Assembly (NCBI GenBank): GCA_016794035.1 | Contig: JAEUHS010000037.1 | Coordinates: forward strand, 1 to 56,313 | DNA: 56,313 nucleotides | From: Planctomycetota bacterium | Lineage (GTDB): Bacteria > Planctomycetota > UBA1135 > UBA2386 | Direction of reading: 5' to 3' | Part shown: positions 37,259-47,600 of the stretch, one piece after another | How positions within the stretch are numbered: the first letter of the stretch is position 1 | Layout: each line of letters opens with the position of its first letter | The notes under the pieces: model-generated | The model's database searches: none | Told to the model about the DNA's origin: nothing | What the model saw: only the letters and a program-made list of their open reading frames with translations | Made by a program: the position numbers and the translations under genes

Positions 37259-38487
37259 TACTGCCAGGGCTCGGTCTCGAGCTGCCGTTCCTGCCGGGCG
37301 AAGATGCGGCGGAAGCTCGACGCCTGGCCCTTGCCGGCCGCGGCCTGCTGCAGGTAGTCGACGAACTGCGCGCGCAGCGCGTCGTCCGGGTGCTCGAACA
37401 GGTAGCGGAACAGCGCCCAGGCCTGCGCGTACTTGGTGTCCTGGTGCGACGACGCGCCGAAGTCGCTGCTCTTGAAGTTCAGCAGCCGGTGCACGCCGTA
37501 GAGATCGTCCTGCTGGCGCGCGGCGGCGAGCGTCTGCAGGTGGCCGGGCTTCGTGCTGCGCTCGAGGAACGTCGGCTTGCCCGGCACCCGCGCCTGCGCG
37601 AGGCCGTCGATGTACTCGGCCCAGCCCTCGTCGAGCCAGCCCGGCAGGTCGCCGCGCGCCTTCGCCGCGCGCACGAAGAAGTGGTACAGCAGGCCGTGCG
37701 TGGCCTCGTGCACCAACGCGCAGGGACGGCCGTTCTCGACGCAGGTGAACAGCGCCGGCTCGCTGCGGGAGAAGTAGGCGCCGACGTTGTTGCTGACGTT
37801 CGGCATCTGCTTGCGCGTGCGGTAGAGCCGCACGTCGATCGGTTCGACCAGTTCGAGCAGCTGCAGCGACGGACCGAACAGGTCGTGGAACCGCCAGTAG
37901 AGCGCCTCCAGTTCCATCAGCGTGTCGAGCCCGGTGCGCAGCCCGGCGGCGCAGCGGATCGTGAAGTGCTCCGAGCGCAGCTTCCACGCGTCGTCGAAGT
38001 CCTCGCCGAGCGCGTCGGCGTCCGCGAACGGCACCCACTTGCCGTCGATCTCGACGCGGAAGCGGCCGCCCTGTTCGCGGTTGCCGAGCGCCGCGTGGAT
38101 CGCGGCGTCCTCGGGCCGCAGCAGCACCGCGTACCAGCGCAGCAGCTTCGCCTCGTGCGGGAGGTCCTGCTGCTCGGCCGTCGTGGCCAGCGCCAGCAGT
38201 GCGGTGGCGTCGGTGGTGGCGGTGTCGCGCCAGCGCGCCATCAGTTCGCGGTGGTGGCTGGCGACGCTGGTGAAGGACTGCACCTGGTCGCGGCGGATCG
38301 TGCGATCGACGCTGCCGACCCGCACGACGACCACCTTGGCATCCACGCGCAGCACGCGGCCGCGCACCTCGCTGCCGTTGTCCAGGCGCACGGTGTCGCG
38401 CGCCGGCGTGCTCTGGGCCGCGAGCGGGACCAGGCTGGTGACGGCGCCCGCCAACACGGCGGCGACCACGCGGCGGCGGGTCGTCAT
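37258..38487 (-). CDS. Exported DUF1570-type putative zinc metallopeptidase
   Basis: The 409-residue protein has a signal peptide (residues 1-25), a small beta domain (about 30-75: VRLDNGSEVRGRVLRVD) and a DUF1570-like peptidase domain (about 165-400). The gluzincin-type motif HEATH lies in ALVHEATHGLLYHF, and the downstream glutamate could be in LPGWLDEGWAEYIDG. DUF1570 proteins are abundant in Planctomycetota; substrates are unknown. Start is ATG 38487, overlapping the previous stop. Confidence 0.85.
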   Translation of the reverse strand: MTTRRRVVAAVLAGAVTSLVPLAAQSTPARDTVRLDNGSEVRGRVLRVDAKVVVVRVGSVDRTIRRDQVQSFTSVASHHRELMARWRDTATTDATALLALATTAEQQDLPHEAKLLRWYAVLLRPEDAAIHAALGNREQGGRFRVEIDGKWVPFADADALGEDFDDAWKLRSEHFTIRCAAGLRTGLDTLMELEALYWRFHDLFGPSLQLLELVEPIDVRLYRTRKQMPNVSNNVGAYFSRSEPALFTCVENGRPCALVHEATHGLLYHFFVRAAKARGDLPGWLDEGWAEYIDGLAQARVPGKPTFLERSTKPGHLQTLAAARQQDDLYGVHRLLNFKSSDFGASSHQDTKYAQAWALFRYLFEHPDDALRAQFVDYLQQAAAGKGQASSFRRIFARQERQLETEPWQ

Positions 38488-38948
38488 GGCGCGCGGTGGT
38501 AGGTGCCGTCGAACAGCTTCGACCAGGTGCGGCCGTCCATCGACGTCTCCATGCCGGACACCAGCACGCCGGGTCGGGCGCAGTCGCAGCGCAGCCGCAT
38601 CCGGCCCTGCGGGTTGTGGCTGGTCGGCACCAGCTGGTCGCCGTGCCAGGTGCCGCGGAACTGCTCGCGGCCCTGGCCCATGCCGTCGAACCAGTGCAGC
38701 ACCACTTCGCGCGCGGCCGGGTCCCAGGTGTAGACGCCGTGGTCCTCGAACGTGCGCACGCCGCCGCGCCGCTGTTGGTAGTCGCTGAGCACGGCGACGC
38801 CGGCGAGTGCGCGGCGCGAACGCGTGTGTCCCTCGGCGGTGCCGCCCCGCGGGTCCCAGGGTGACGGATGCATCGTCTCGGTGCCGCGCCAGTCGCCGCA
38901 CAGCAGTCCGAGACGGTCGTGATCGGCAGACGGCTTGGGCATGTCCAT
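38484..38948 (-). CDS. DUF1579 family protein
   Basis: The 154-residue protein shows the DUF1579/lipocalin-like pattern: LGLLCGDWRGTETMHPSPW, GHTRSRRALAGVAVLSDYQQRR and WHGDQLVPTSHNPQGRMRL. It is a short cytoplasmic protein of about the family length. The stop overlaps the start of the metallopeptidase gene (ATGA). Function is unknown. Confidence 0.8.
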   Translation of the reverse strand: MDMPKPSADHDRLGLLCGDWRGTETMHPSPWDPRGGTAEGHTRSRRALAGVAVLSDYQQRRGGVRTFEDHGVYTWDPAAREVVLHWFDGMGQGREQFRGTWHGDQLVPTSHNPQGRMRLRCDCARPGVLVSGMETSMDGRTWSKLFDGTYHRAP

Positions 38949-39034
38949 GGCGTTGCTCGGCTGGGGAGAGCTGTCCGTGGCGGCGACTCGATGCTACGCA
39001 GAACGACACGGCTCGCCTACCATCGCCGCCGCGC

Positions 39035-39991
39035 ATGGCCGATCCCCATCTCTCCGTCGTCCTGCCCGCCTGCAACGAGCGCGAGGCCGTCGAGGGCTCG
39101 CTCGCCGAGGTGTTCGCGGCGCTCGCGCAGCTGCCGCAGCCGTCGGAGGTGCTGGTCGTCGACGACGGGTCGACCGACGGCACCGCGGAGCTGGTCGAGG
39201 CGCAGATCGAGCGGCAGCCATCGCTGCGGCTGATCCGCCTGTCGCGCCGGTTCGGCAAGGAGAGCGCGCTCGCCGCCGGGCTCGAGCATGCGCGCGGGGC
39301 CTACGTCGCGCTGCTGGATGCGGACCTGCAGGACCCCCCGGGCGAGATGCTGCAGATGCTGGCCAAGGCCGAACAGGGCTACGACGTGGTCTACGGCGTG
39401 CGGCGTTCGCGGCGCAGCGGGCTGCTGCGGTGGCTCGGCTACCGGGCGTTCTATCGCCTGCTGCGCCTGATCAGCGACCTGCCGGTGCCGCTCGACAGCG
39501 GCGACTTCTCGGTGCTGTCGCGCCGCGTCGTCGACGCGATCGATCGGCTGCCGGAGCGCCACCGCTTCCTGCGCGGCATGCGCACCTGGGTCGGCTTCCG
39601 TCAGTGCGGTCATCTCTACGACCGACCCGAACGTCGTGCGGGCAGGTCGAAGTACTCGCTGAAGGACCTGTGCGACCTCGCGGTGCTCGGGTTCCTGTCG
39701 TGTGGCCGGCGACCGCTGGCGATCGTCTTCCAGCTCGGCGTCGCCCTGGTCGGGTCCGGAGCCGCGATCGGCATCGCCTGGGCGGTCCTCGCCGCCTCGC
39801 GGGCCGGAGAGCCGTGGGCGGCGATCGCGCCGTGGCTGACGGTGCTGCTGGTGCTGGCCGGCGTGCAGCTGATCGCGATCGGCATCGTCGGCGCCTACCT
39901 CGGCCGCGTGCTGGATCAGGTCGAAGGGCGGCCGCGCTACCTCGTCGAGCGCACCGTCAACTGCCCGCCGCCGACCGCGCCACGACCATGA
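39035..39991 (+). CDS. GT2 polyprenyl-phosphate glycosyltransferase (GtrB/DPM-like)
   Basis: The 318-residue protein has a GT-A domain (about 5-220) with SVVLPACNEREAVEGSL, VVDDGSTDGTAEL, the DxD-type motif LLDADLQDPPGEML, and SGDFSVLSRRVVDAI. Two C-terminal helices (about 230-295) anchor it in the membrane. Such enzymes load a sugar onto undecaprenyl phosphate for export. It is first in an overlapping three-gene run with a sulfotransferase and a GT39-type protein. Confidence 0.93.
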   Translation: MADPHLSVVLPACNEREAVEGSLAEVFAALAQLPQPSEVLVVDDGSTDGTAELVEAQIERQPSLRLIRLSRRFGKESALAAGLEHARGAYVALLDADLQDPPGEMLQMLAKAEQGYDVVYGVRRSRRSGLLRWLGYRAFYRLLRLISDLPVPLDSGDFSVLSRRVVDAIDRLPERHRFLRGMRTWVGFRQCGHLYDRPERRAGRSKYSLKDLCDLAVLGFLSCGRRPLAIVFQLGVALVGSGAAIGIAWAVLAASRAGEPWAAIAPWLTVLLVLAGVQLIAIGIVGAYLGRVLDQVEGRPRYLVERTVNCPPPTAPRP

Positions 39992-40758
39992 TCGTCGTCA
40001 CCGGCATGCACCGCTCGGGCACCTCGCTGGTGTGCCAGCTGCTGGCCGGCATGGGCGTGTCGTTCGGCGCGGCCGAGGATCGGTTTCCCAGCGATCGCTG
40101 GAACGCCGCCGGGTACTTCGAGCAGCGCACGGTGATGGACTGCAACAGCCGGATCGTGACCGGTCTGCCGCGCAACCGGTCGCGGCTCGTCGCGTGGCTG
40201 AGCAAGCTCGTCTACCTGACCATGCCCGGCGCGGCGGCGATCGCGCGGCGCGCCGAACGCGAACGCGCGGCGGTCGCCGAACTGGGCCGGCAGTACCGCG
40301 ACGGGGCGGTCAAGGATCCGCGCTTCTGCCTGACGCTCGGCAGCTGGCGGCAGGCCGCGCCCGTGCGGCGCGTCGTCGTGTGCCTGCGCCAGCCGGCGGC
40401 CGTGCTGGCGTCGTTGGGCCGCCGCGACCACCTGCCGCGCTGGCTCGCGGCGCGCTTCTACGCCTACCACCTGCAGGCGCTGCTGCGGCAGCTGCCGCCG
40501 GACGGCGCGGTGTTCGTCGACGTCGATCGGCTGGCCGCGGGCGCGCTCGACGAACTCGAGCATCTGCGCCGCCGCCTCGGCCTCGATGCGGCAATCGACA
40601 CCGCCGCGCTGCTGCGCGACGTCGTGCAGCGCGAGCGCCTCGCCGCGGCCGGCGACGCCCGTTGCCCGGCCGGCATCGACTCGCTGTGGCGACGCCTGCA
40701 GGCGCTCGCAGCGGCGGAACGCTCGGCGGCGGGCGTCGCGTCGGAGGCCGCCGAGTGA
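39988..40758 (+). CDS. Sulfotransferase-family protein
   Basis: The 256-residue protein starts MIVVTGMHRSGTSLVCQLL, the PAPS 5'-phosphosulfate binding P-loop of sulfotransferases. The segment VVVCLRQPAAVLASLGRRD matches the 3'-phosphate binding region, where the usual Ser/Arg pattern is partly kept. Overlap with the GT2 gene (ATGA) and the next gene (GTGA) suggests it sulfates the same surface glycan. It lacks a membrane segment. Confidence 0.88.
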   Translation: MIVVTGMHRSGTSLVCQLLAGMGVSFGAAEDRFPSDRWNAAGYFEQRTVMDCNSRIVTGLPRNRSRLVAWLSKLVYLTMPGAAAIARRAERERAAVAELGRQYRDGAVKDPRFCLTLGSWRQAAPVRRVVVCLRQPAAVLASLGRRDHLPRWLAARFYAYHLQALLRQLPPDGAVFVDVDRLAAGALDELEHLRRRLGLDAAIDTAALLRDVVQRERLAAAGDARCPAGIDSLWRRLQALAAAERSAAGVASEAAE

Positions 40759-42404
40759 GCGCGCCGCCGGACGCACGCGAGGGTGCGTGGTCGGAGCGCG
40801 CCTGGCACGGGGCCGCGCTGGCGTTCGCCGCGGCGGCGCTGCTGCTGCGGCTGTGGCGGATCGGCACGCAGCCGCTGTGGTTCGACGAGGCGCTGACCGC
40901 GCACATCGCCTACGGGCCGGACGGACTCGACTACGTGCACAACACGCCGCCGCTCTACCACTGGCTGACGCGGCTGTGGAGCGGCGTGTTCGGCGTCGGG
41001 GCGGCCGGCCTGCGCTCGTTCTCGGCGGTGGCCGGCGCGGCGTTCGTCTGGTCGACGTTCCACACCGCGCGCTTCGTGTTCGGCAACCGTGCGGCGGTCG
41101 CGGCGGCGCTGCTGGTGCTCGCATCGCCGTTGCACCTGTACTACTCGCAGGAGGCCCGCGCCTACGCGCTGCTGCTGTGCGAACTGATGCTCGCGCTGTG
41201 GCTGCTGTGGCGGTTGGTCGCGCGCCTCGACGTGCGCACCTGGCTGCTGCTCGTGCTCGCCAGCACCGCGGCGCTGCACACGCACTACCTGGCGGCGATC
41301 CCGCTGGCGATCGCATTCGCCGTGCTCGGTCGGTCGGCGCCGGCGGCCGCCCGCTGGCGCACCGCCAGGTGGGTGGCCGCCGCCGGCGCCGCCGCGGTGC
41401 TGCTGCTGCTGCCCTGGCTGCTGTGGTGGTCGCGGCACACGCCGTTCGCGGCCAGCGACATGCGCTGGCTCGAACTGCTGTGGGCGGGACTCTCGGGCCC
41501 CGGCGCGATCGCGACGTCGTTCGAGCTGTTCCTGCTCGGCGGGCAGGCCGAACGCACGCCGCTGTTCCTGAAGCAGTTCTCGTCGCTGCCGTTCCCGGCC
41601 GCGCTGCGCATCGCGGCGCTGGTGGCGATGGGGGCGGTCGCCGCGCTCGGGCTGCTGCGCCGGTCGGGCCCGTCGCCGCAGCGGCGGGCGGCGCTGGCCT
41701 GCGCGACGTTGTGTCTCGGGCCGCTGCTGGTCCTGTGGCTGGTGTCGCTGGTGCGCCCGGTCTACGGCCCCGGCCGCTACGACCTGATCGCCTACCCGGG
41801 GTTCGTGCTGCTGCTCGGGCAGGCGATCGCCGCCGCGACCGCCGCGCCGGGTCGGGTGTGCCGATGGCTCGCGTGGAGCGCGGTCGCCGCGCTCGCGCTC
41901 GCGGTCGTCGGCAAGGACTGGCGCTACTTCACCGCCCCGGCCGGACCGGACCCGAACCGCGCCGTGGCGCAGCAGCTCGCGGCACGGGTGCCGAGCGGTG
42001 ACACGGTGATCCTGTGCGGTTCCGTCGGCCTGCCGGTGATCGTGCACCTCTACGACGACGGCTACGTCTGGGCGCACGGCCGCTGCCGCTCCGCGCGCAG
42101 CGGCGTCGAGTTCGGTTGTCGACTGCTGCCGCCGGCCCTGGCGGCGGCGCCCGCGGCCGTCAGCCGCTACCTGCAGGCGCTCGAGGACGGCAGCCTGGTC
42201 GCGGACCTGGCGCAGATCGTGCAGGACGTGCCGGCGTCGACCTCGGGCATCTGGCTGGTGCTGGGGCAGGAACTGCTCGGCGCCGGCCTCGCGCCGGCGA
42301 TGCAGCAGATGGGGCGCGACCTGCTGCGCGTGCTGGACCGGGCCGGCTACGAGCTGGTCGACGCCGACCGGCAGCTCGGCGTCGCGCAGTTCCGGCGGCG
42401 GTAG
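40755..42404 (+). CDS. GT39-type integral membrane glycosyltransferase
   Basis: The 549-residue protein has about eleven membrane helices. The first periplasmic loop holds PLWFDEALTAHIAYGP, where Asp/Glu is the catalytic acidic pair of GT-C (PMT_2/ArnT-like) enzymes, followed by NTPPLYHWLTRLW and SPLHLYYSQEARAYALLL. GT-C enzymes use polyprenyl-phosphate sugars, such as the product of the adjacent GT2. GTG 40755 overlaps the previous stop. The C-terminal 120 residues form a soluble domain. Confidence 0.9.
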   Translation: MSAPPDAREGAWSERAWHGAALAFAAAALLLRLWRIGTQPLWFDEALTAHIAYGPDGLDYVHNTPPLYHWLTRLWSGVFGVGAAGLRSFSAVAGAAFVWSTFHTARFVFGNRAAVAAALLVLASPLHLYYSQEARAYALLLCELMLALWLLWRLVARLDVRTWLLLVLASTAALHTHYLAAIPLAIAFAVLGRSAPAAARWRTARWVAAAGAAAVLLLLPWLLWWSRHTPFAASDMRWLELLWAGLSGPGAIATSFELFLLGGQAERTPLFLKQFSSLPFPAALRIAALVAMGAVAALGLLRRSGPSPQRRAALACATLCLGPLLVLWLVSLVRPVYGPGRYDLIAYPGFVLLLGQAIAAATAAPGRVCRWLAWSAVAALALAVVGKDWRYFTAPAGPDPNRAVAQQLAARVPSGDTVILCGSVGLPVIVHLYDDGYVWAHGRCRSARSGVEFGCRLLPPALAAAPAAVSRYLQALEDGSLVADLAQIVQDVPASTSGIWLVLGQELLGAGLAPAMQQMGRDLLRVLDRAGYELVDADRQLGVAQFRRR

Positions 42405-42429
42405 GTGCGGCGCCGCCGCGCGCGGCCGG

Positions 42430-42732
42430 TCACGGGTTGCTCGGCTGCTCGAGGATCTCGGCGAGACCGTGCCGGTCGAGGCGGATGCGGCCCTTCGCCG
42501 CCAGCGCCTGCCACACCTCGGCCGGATATTGCGGCGGCGGCTGCACGCCGGTGATGGCGGAGCGGCCGCCGCGGCTCATCGCGTCGTGGCCGAGCCGCGA
42601 CTCGTCGTCGAGGCGGGTCAGCTTCATGCGCTTCTTCAGCGCCTTCATCGCCCGCTGCAGCGTCTCCTTGGTGAACGTGCCGTCGGGGTTCCGTTCGACG
42701 ATGTTCCGGGCGTCGGCGTCGCGTGGTTCCAT
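42430..42732 (-). CDS. Small basic hypothetical protein
   Basis: The 100-residue protein has an N-terminal helical basic segment (RAMKALKKRMKLTRLDDESRL) and a C-terminal segment (YPAEVWQALAAKGRIRLDRHGLAEI) that resembles a short helix-turn-helix-like or adaptor region, but I do not recognise a family. It includes a Gly/Ala/Thr linker with PPPQYPAEVW. It converges with the GT39-type gene. No signal or membrane segment. Confidence 0.6.
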   Translation of the reverse strand: MEPRDADARNIVERNPDGTFTKETLQRAMKALKKRMKLTRLDDESRLGHDAMSRGGRSAITGVQPPPQYPAEVWQALAAKGRIRLDRHGLAEILEQPSNP

Positions 42733-43055
42733 GGCGCCATCATGCCCGCCGGCGCCGGCCGCGGCTCGTGCGATCCGGCGCGGCCACGGCCGGCCGCGGC
42801 GCGACCCGACGGGGCCGGGCGGGTGTGCCGTGGCGTCGCTGCCATCGTCCGGCTCGGGCGCCGTGCGCGCCGTGCCGGTGGCCTGTCTTGGCGGTCCCGG
42901 CCGGCGGTGGCTACTGTGCCCGTTGACGCCGCCCGGATCACCCGCGATGGTCTCCCCGGGACGACGCGTCGCCGCCGCCGCGATCCTCCCCACCGGGGTT
43001 GCCAGGCACCGCTGGCTCGGTGGCAGGGCGCTCCCTTCGACTCGACGAGCCACAC
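42733..43055. other. Intergenic region between divergent genes
   Basis: This 323-base interval separates the small basic protein gene from the MBL-fold gene. I see no convincing small gene, RNA or tandem repeat. It should contain promoters for both directions, but no clear -35/-10 pair was recognised. Confidence 0.5.
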
Positions 43056-44423
43056 ATGGAATTGGGTTTCGACACCATCGGCAACGCCACCCTGATCGCC
43101 TACGACCGGGGTCCGATCCTGGCCACCGATCCCTGGATCGACGGCAGCCCGTACTTCGGCAGCTGGGTGCTCGCGCACGAGGTGCCGGCCGAGCAGCGCG
43201 AGGCCATCGCGCGCTGCCCGTTCGTGTGGATCTCGCACGGTCACCCCGATCATCTCGACGGCGACTCGCTGAACCTGTTCAAAGACGCGACGATCCTGCT
43301 GCCCGATCACCGGGGCAGCCGCATCCGCGACGGCTTCGTCGAGCAGGGCCGCACGGTCAAGGTGCTGCCGGACCGCGAGTGGACGCAGCTGTCGCCCAAC
43401 ATCCGCGTGCTGTCGATCGCCGACTACAACCAGGACGCGCTGCTGCTGGTCGACGTCGGTGGCACGCTGCTGGTCGACCTCAACGACGCGTCCGACCACG
43501 GCTGGGAGTCGTTCGTCAAGAAGACGATCCGCGAGTTCCGGCGCTCGTTCCTGCTGCGGCTCACCGGCTACGGCGACACGGACATGATCAACTTCCACGA
43601 CGAGCAGGGGCGGCGCATCACGCCGCCGGCCCAGCTCCGGAAGGCGAGCGGTCTGCCGCTGGGGCCGCGCATCGCGCACATCGCCGAGAGCTTCGGCGTC
43701 ACCCACACGCTGCCGTTCAGCGCGATGCACCGCTACCAGCGCGCCGACAGCGTCTGGGCGAGCGAGTCGGCCGCCGACGTCGACGACCACGCGATCGGCT
43801 TCAAGTCGACGCAGGTCGAGATGCTGCCGCCCTACATCCGCTTCGACTGCAACAAGGGCACGTTCGAGACGATCGATCCCGAGGCGACCAACCCGAAGAT
43901 CCTGCCGCCCGAGGCGTTCGGCGACAACTGGTCCGAACAGCTCGAGCGCGCCGAGTCGGAACAGCTCGAGGCCTACTTCCGGCGCATGGAGCACCTGCCG
44001 CGGTGCTTCGACTTCCTGAACTTCCGCGTCGGCGGCAAGGACCACCGCATCGAGCTGCGCACCGGCAAGTTCCGCCGCGGGGTCACGTTCGAGGCGCCGC
44101 GGCACTCGCTGATGACCGCGGTCCGCTACGAGATCTTCGACGATCTGCTGATCGGCAACTTCATGAAGACGACGCTGCACGGCTCGTGGCCGGCGTCGGA
44201 CCTGCATCCGGACTTCACGCCGTACGTGCGCTACGCCGACAACGGCCGCGCGCGCACGCTCGACGAACTGAAGGCCTACTTCGCGGCCTACCGGCAACGG
44301 CTGACGCCGCTCGAGCGGCTGCGCCTCAGCGCCAAGAAGAGCTCGACGGACCTGTTCCGGACCCTGGTGCCGCGCGAGTCCCTGGCGTGGAAGGTCGCGC
44401 GCCGGCTGACCGTGCGGCGGTGA
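43056..44423 (+). CDS. MBL-fold metallo-hydrolase with C-terminal extension
   Basis: The 455-residue protein has an MBL-fold domain (about 1-260) with WISHGHPDHLDGDS as the HxHxDH motif, LLVDLNDASDHGW for the next metal ligand and a further His-rich segment (MHRYQRADSVW). The overall layout resembles the UlaG/CMP-sialic-acid-hydroxylase-like subgroup, not a classical beta-lactamase. About 190 C-terminal residues form an additional domain of unknown role. Position downstream of glycan genes hints at a surface-sugar function, but it is a separate unit. Confidence 0.8.
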   Translation: MELGFDTIGNATLIAYDRGPILATDPWIDGSPYFGSWVLAHEVPAEQREAIARCPFVWISHGHPDHLDGDSLNLFKDATILLPDHRGSRIRDGFVEQGRTVKVLPDREWTQLSPNIRVLSIADYNQDALLLVDVGGTLLVDLNDASDHGWESFVKKTIREFRRSFLLRLTGYGDTDMINFHDEQGRRITPPAQLRKASGLPLGPRIAHIAESFGVTHTLPFSAMHRYQRADSVWASESAADVDDHAIGFKSTQVEMLPPYIRFDCNKGTFETIDPEATNPKILPPEAFGDNWSEQLERAESEQLEAYFRRMEHLPRCFDFLNFRVGGKDHRIELRTGKFRRGVTFEAPRHSLMTAVRYEIFDDLLIGNFMKTTLHGSWPASDLHPDFTPYVRYADNGRARTLDELKAYFAAYRQRLTPLERLRLSAKKSSTDLFRTLVPRESLAWKVARRLTVRR

Positions 44424-44478
44424 CGTCGGTCGCCACCGCTGCCGCGCTGGGGCGGGTGCCGTCGGTCCGTAGCACTCC

Positions 44479-44496
44479 ATCCGTGAGGACACGGAT
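44479..44496. terminator. Hairpin downstream of MBL gene
   Basis: ATCCGTG, loop AGGA, CACGGAT forms a perfect 7-bp stem 55 bases after the MBL stop. No T tract follows. Confidence 0.35.
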
Positions 44497-44538
44497 CCCG
44501 AGGCATGGAACGTCGTTGCGACCCAGCCTCTCGCCGCT

Positions 44539-44566
44539 GAGCTGCGGCGCCCAGCGCCGTCAGCTC
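44539..44566. terminator. Strong GC hairpin between convergent genes
   Basis: GAGCTGCGGCGC, loop CCA, GCGCCG(T)CAGCTC gives a 12-bp stem with one bulged T, 38 bases from the giant-gene stop. It could terminate both the MBL gene and the giant gene. It lacks a T tract, as is common in high-GC genomes. Confidence 0.5.
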
Positions 44567-44603
44567 CAGCATGGGCGGGTGAAGCCGCCACCCCGCCCGT
44601 TCC

Positions 44604-47600
44604 CTAGTAGTCGCTGACGAACTGCACGACGACGTTGCTGGTGATCAGACCAGCCGCGTTCTGGCCGTTCGGCAGCGTGCCGGGGTCGAACACGCCAACG
44701 GCCTGGGCGTTGAGCGTCAGGCCGTAGGGGACGCCCGGCGGGAACAGCAGGTCGCCGGTCTGCACTGCCGACGTCGACGGGCCGCAGTTGATCGACGCGT
44801 CGAGAGTCTGCAGATAGACCAGGCACCCTGGAGCCCCGAGCATGTTGCCGAGGTCGACGCCGGCGACGGCCGGCGCGAAGCTGAAGAACACGCCCGACAG
44901 GTGTTCGCCCGAGCCGGGGAACGTCTCGGGCACGTTCGCCACCGTGTAGGTGACCAGGGTCCCGGTGCTGGCCGTCGACACCGGGGTCGGCGCGACCGAC
45001 AGCGTCAGCGGCGGCGCTTCGACGGCCCACGTCGAGAACGGGGTGGCCGTCGCCAGGTCGACGGAGTCGCCGTCGCTGGACGGCCCGCCCGGCGACCAGC
45101 CGACCAGCGTCTGTTCGGCGCGGCCGGTCGACTGCATCGTGCCGACCGCGGTGACGCTGACCCAGACGTAGGTCACCACGCCGTAGGTCGGTCCCGCGTT
45201 CAGGTCGAACTGGAACTGGAACGTGCTCGGATTGGCCGTCGGGGAGCCGGGGTAGCTCTCGGCACCCTGCCAGGTGACACACAGCACGCCTGCCACTTCC
45301 TGCCAGCGGATCGCGCCCCCCTCCGCGACGTTGAAGTCGTGCCAGCTGAACCATGCCGCCGAGGTCTCGTCGAGGAAGTCGGCGACCGTCGGCACGTGCG
45401 AGTTCGGCACGTCCGGCATCGTGATCGGCCCGGTGCCGACGATGCCGTTGCTGTGCACCCACAGCGAGGCGGCCGAACCGCCGGGATAGGGAACGGTGCT
45501 GCTGGGCGTGATCTCCACCTGGCCGTCGTCGACGCCGCTCAGGATCGTCGTCGCGAAGCCGTCCGGTGGCAGGTAGGTGCCGCCCCCGTAGGTGACCGCA
45601 TAGGTCGATCCCTGGGGCGTCAGTCGGATCGAAGTGCCGTCGAGTGCGGCCGCTGCCGCCGGCGGCGTCGCGAAGTACTGATAGAACGAGTCGGACAGGG
45701 TGTAGCAGCCCTTGCCGCTGGGGGTATTCGAGGCCGGCAGCTGGCCGTTGCTGGTGAAGGTCGCCGTGATGTCCTTGTCGCCATCCATCAGCAGCGTCAG
45801 CGGATTGGCGGCGCCGGTTGCATCGCCGCTCCAGCCGGTGAACACGAAGCCGCCGCTGCGATCCGGAGTCAGCACCACGGTGCTGCCGTACGGGTAGGTG
45901 GGCAGGTCGGGGTCCTTGCTGACCGAGCCGCCGCCGACGGTCTGGATCGACAGCGTGTGCATGTCGAGCGTGAAGGTCGCGGTGACGACCTTGTCGCCGT
46001 CGACCAGCACGGTCAGCGGATTCGCCGTGCCACTCGCGTCACCGCTCCAGCCGGTGAACGTGTAGCCGACATCGGCGGTGGCGGTCAGGTCGACCGTGGT
46101 GCCGTAGTCGTAGGCGGCCAGGTCCGGGCTCTTGGCGACGGAACCACTGCCGACGGTGTTGACCGCGACGGTGTGGGTGTCGAGCGTGAAGGTGGCGGTG
46201 ACGACCTTGTCGCCGTCCATCACCACGGTCAGTGGGTTGTCGGTGCCACCCGCGTCGCCGCTCCAGCCGGCGAACGTATGGTGGGGATCGGCGACGGCGG
46301 TGAGCTGCACCGAGCTGCCGTCCACGTAGTTGGCGAGGTCGGGGTCCTTGGTGACGGAGCCGCCGCCGCTCGCAGTCACCGTCAGTGTGCGCAGGATCGG
46401 AATCGCCGTGAACGTGGCGGTGATCGTCTTGTCTGCGTCCATCACGACGGTCAGCGGGTTGACCATGCCGGTGGCATCGCCGCTCCAGCCCGAGAACGAG
46501 TAGCCGGCATCGGGCGTCGCCGTCAGCTCGACCGAGCTGCCGGGATAGAACGTCGCCTGGTCGGGGTTCCGCGCCACGTTGCCGCTGCCGGACGTGGTGA
46601 CGGTCAGCGCGAAGCTGGACGTGTCGAAGACGACGTCCGCATAGTAGTTGCTGCTGTTGAAGGACTGGGTCGGGAACGTGGGGGCGGCGGTGTACTCGTA
46701 GATGCCGTTCGGGCCGTCGGTGCCGTTCGCGAGGCCATGCAGCACACCGGTGCCGATCTGTTGCGTGAAGTAGTTCTGCTGTCCGGCATAGTCGCCAGAG
46801 GCGCTGAAGTAGGTCACGACGTAGGTCGTGCCTGCCGTGATCGGCACCGGGGAGGTCAGCGCGACCTCCTGCCAGCCCGACGGGGTTTCACCGGTGAACA
46901 CCTGCGTCGCCAGCAGTGTGCCGGTTCCGGTCCACAGGTGCCCGGTGTGCGTGCCGGTGGTCCCGGCGGCCTTGTAGTAGCGCAGTGCGGTGACGAAGCC
47001 CGGGACGTCGGCGCGGAACTTCATGCCGAGTTCCATGCCGACCGTCGGCTGGTTGTCGTTGAAGACCGGATTGGCCGGCGCCTCGTTCGGCGGGAACACC
47101 GTGAACGGGCCCATCGGCACGGTGCCGGTCGTGAACGACCAGCTCGCGTCGGCGGCGAGGGCGTTGCCCGACGGGTCCTTGACGCGCGGATCGGTGGTGC
47201 CGCCGTGCACGATCACGGTGTAGGTCGCCAGCGGGTCCAGCCATGCGGACGGCACCAGCGTCGCCGTGAGCGCGCCGGTCGTGTAGCCGACGCTGGCCGC
47301 CACGGGCGCGTTGAACGCGTCGCGCAGTTCGACCGTGGTGCCGTTCACCGTGCTGGCGTCGAGCACCTCGCTGAACGTCACGCTGATGGTCGCGTTCGTC
47401 GGCACGCCGGTGGCGCCGGGCGCCGGCAGCTGGCCGGCGACCGTCGGCGGCGTGACGTCGGGCACGTCGGGCACGAACCGCAGATCCGCGTAGTAGCTGC
47501 TGCTCTGGAACGTCTGCGTCGGGAACGCGCTCGCCGCGGTGTAGAGGTAGACGCCGTTGGCGCCGTCGAAGCCGTCCGCCAGCCCATGCACCAGCGTGGT

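Noticed and set aside
44604..44760. PEP-CTERM or LPXTG sorting signal at the end of the giant protein
   Set aside because: The C-terminus ends in SNVVVQFVSDY without a hydrophobic helix or basic tail.
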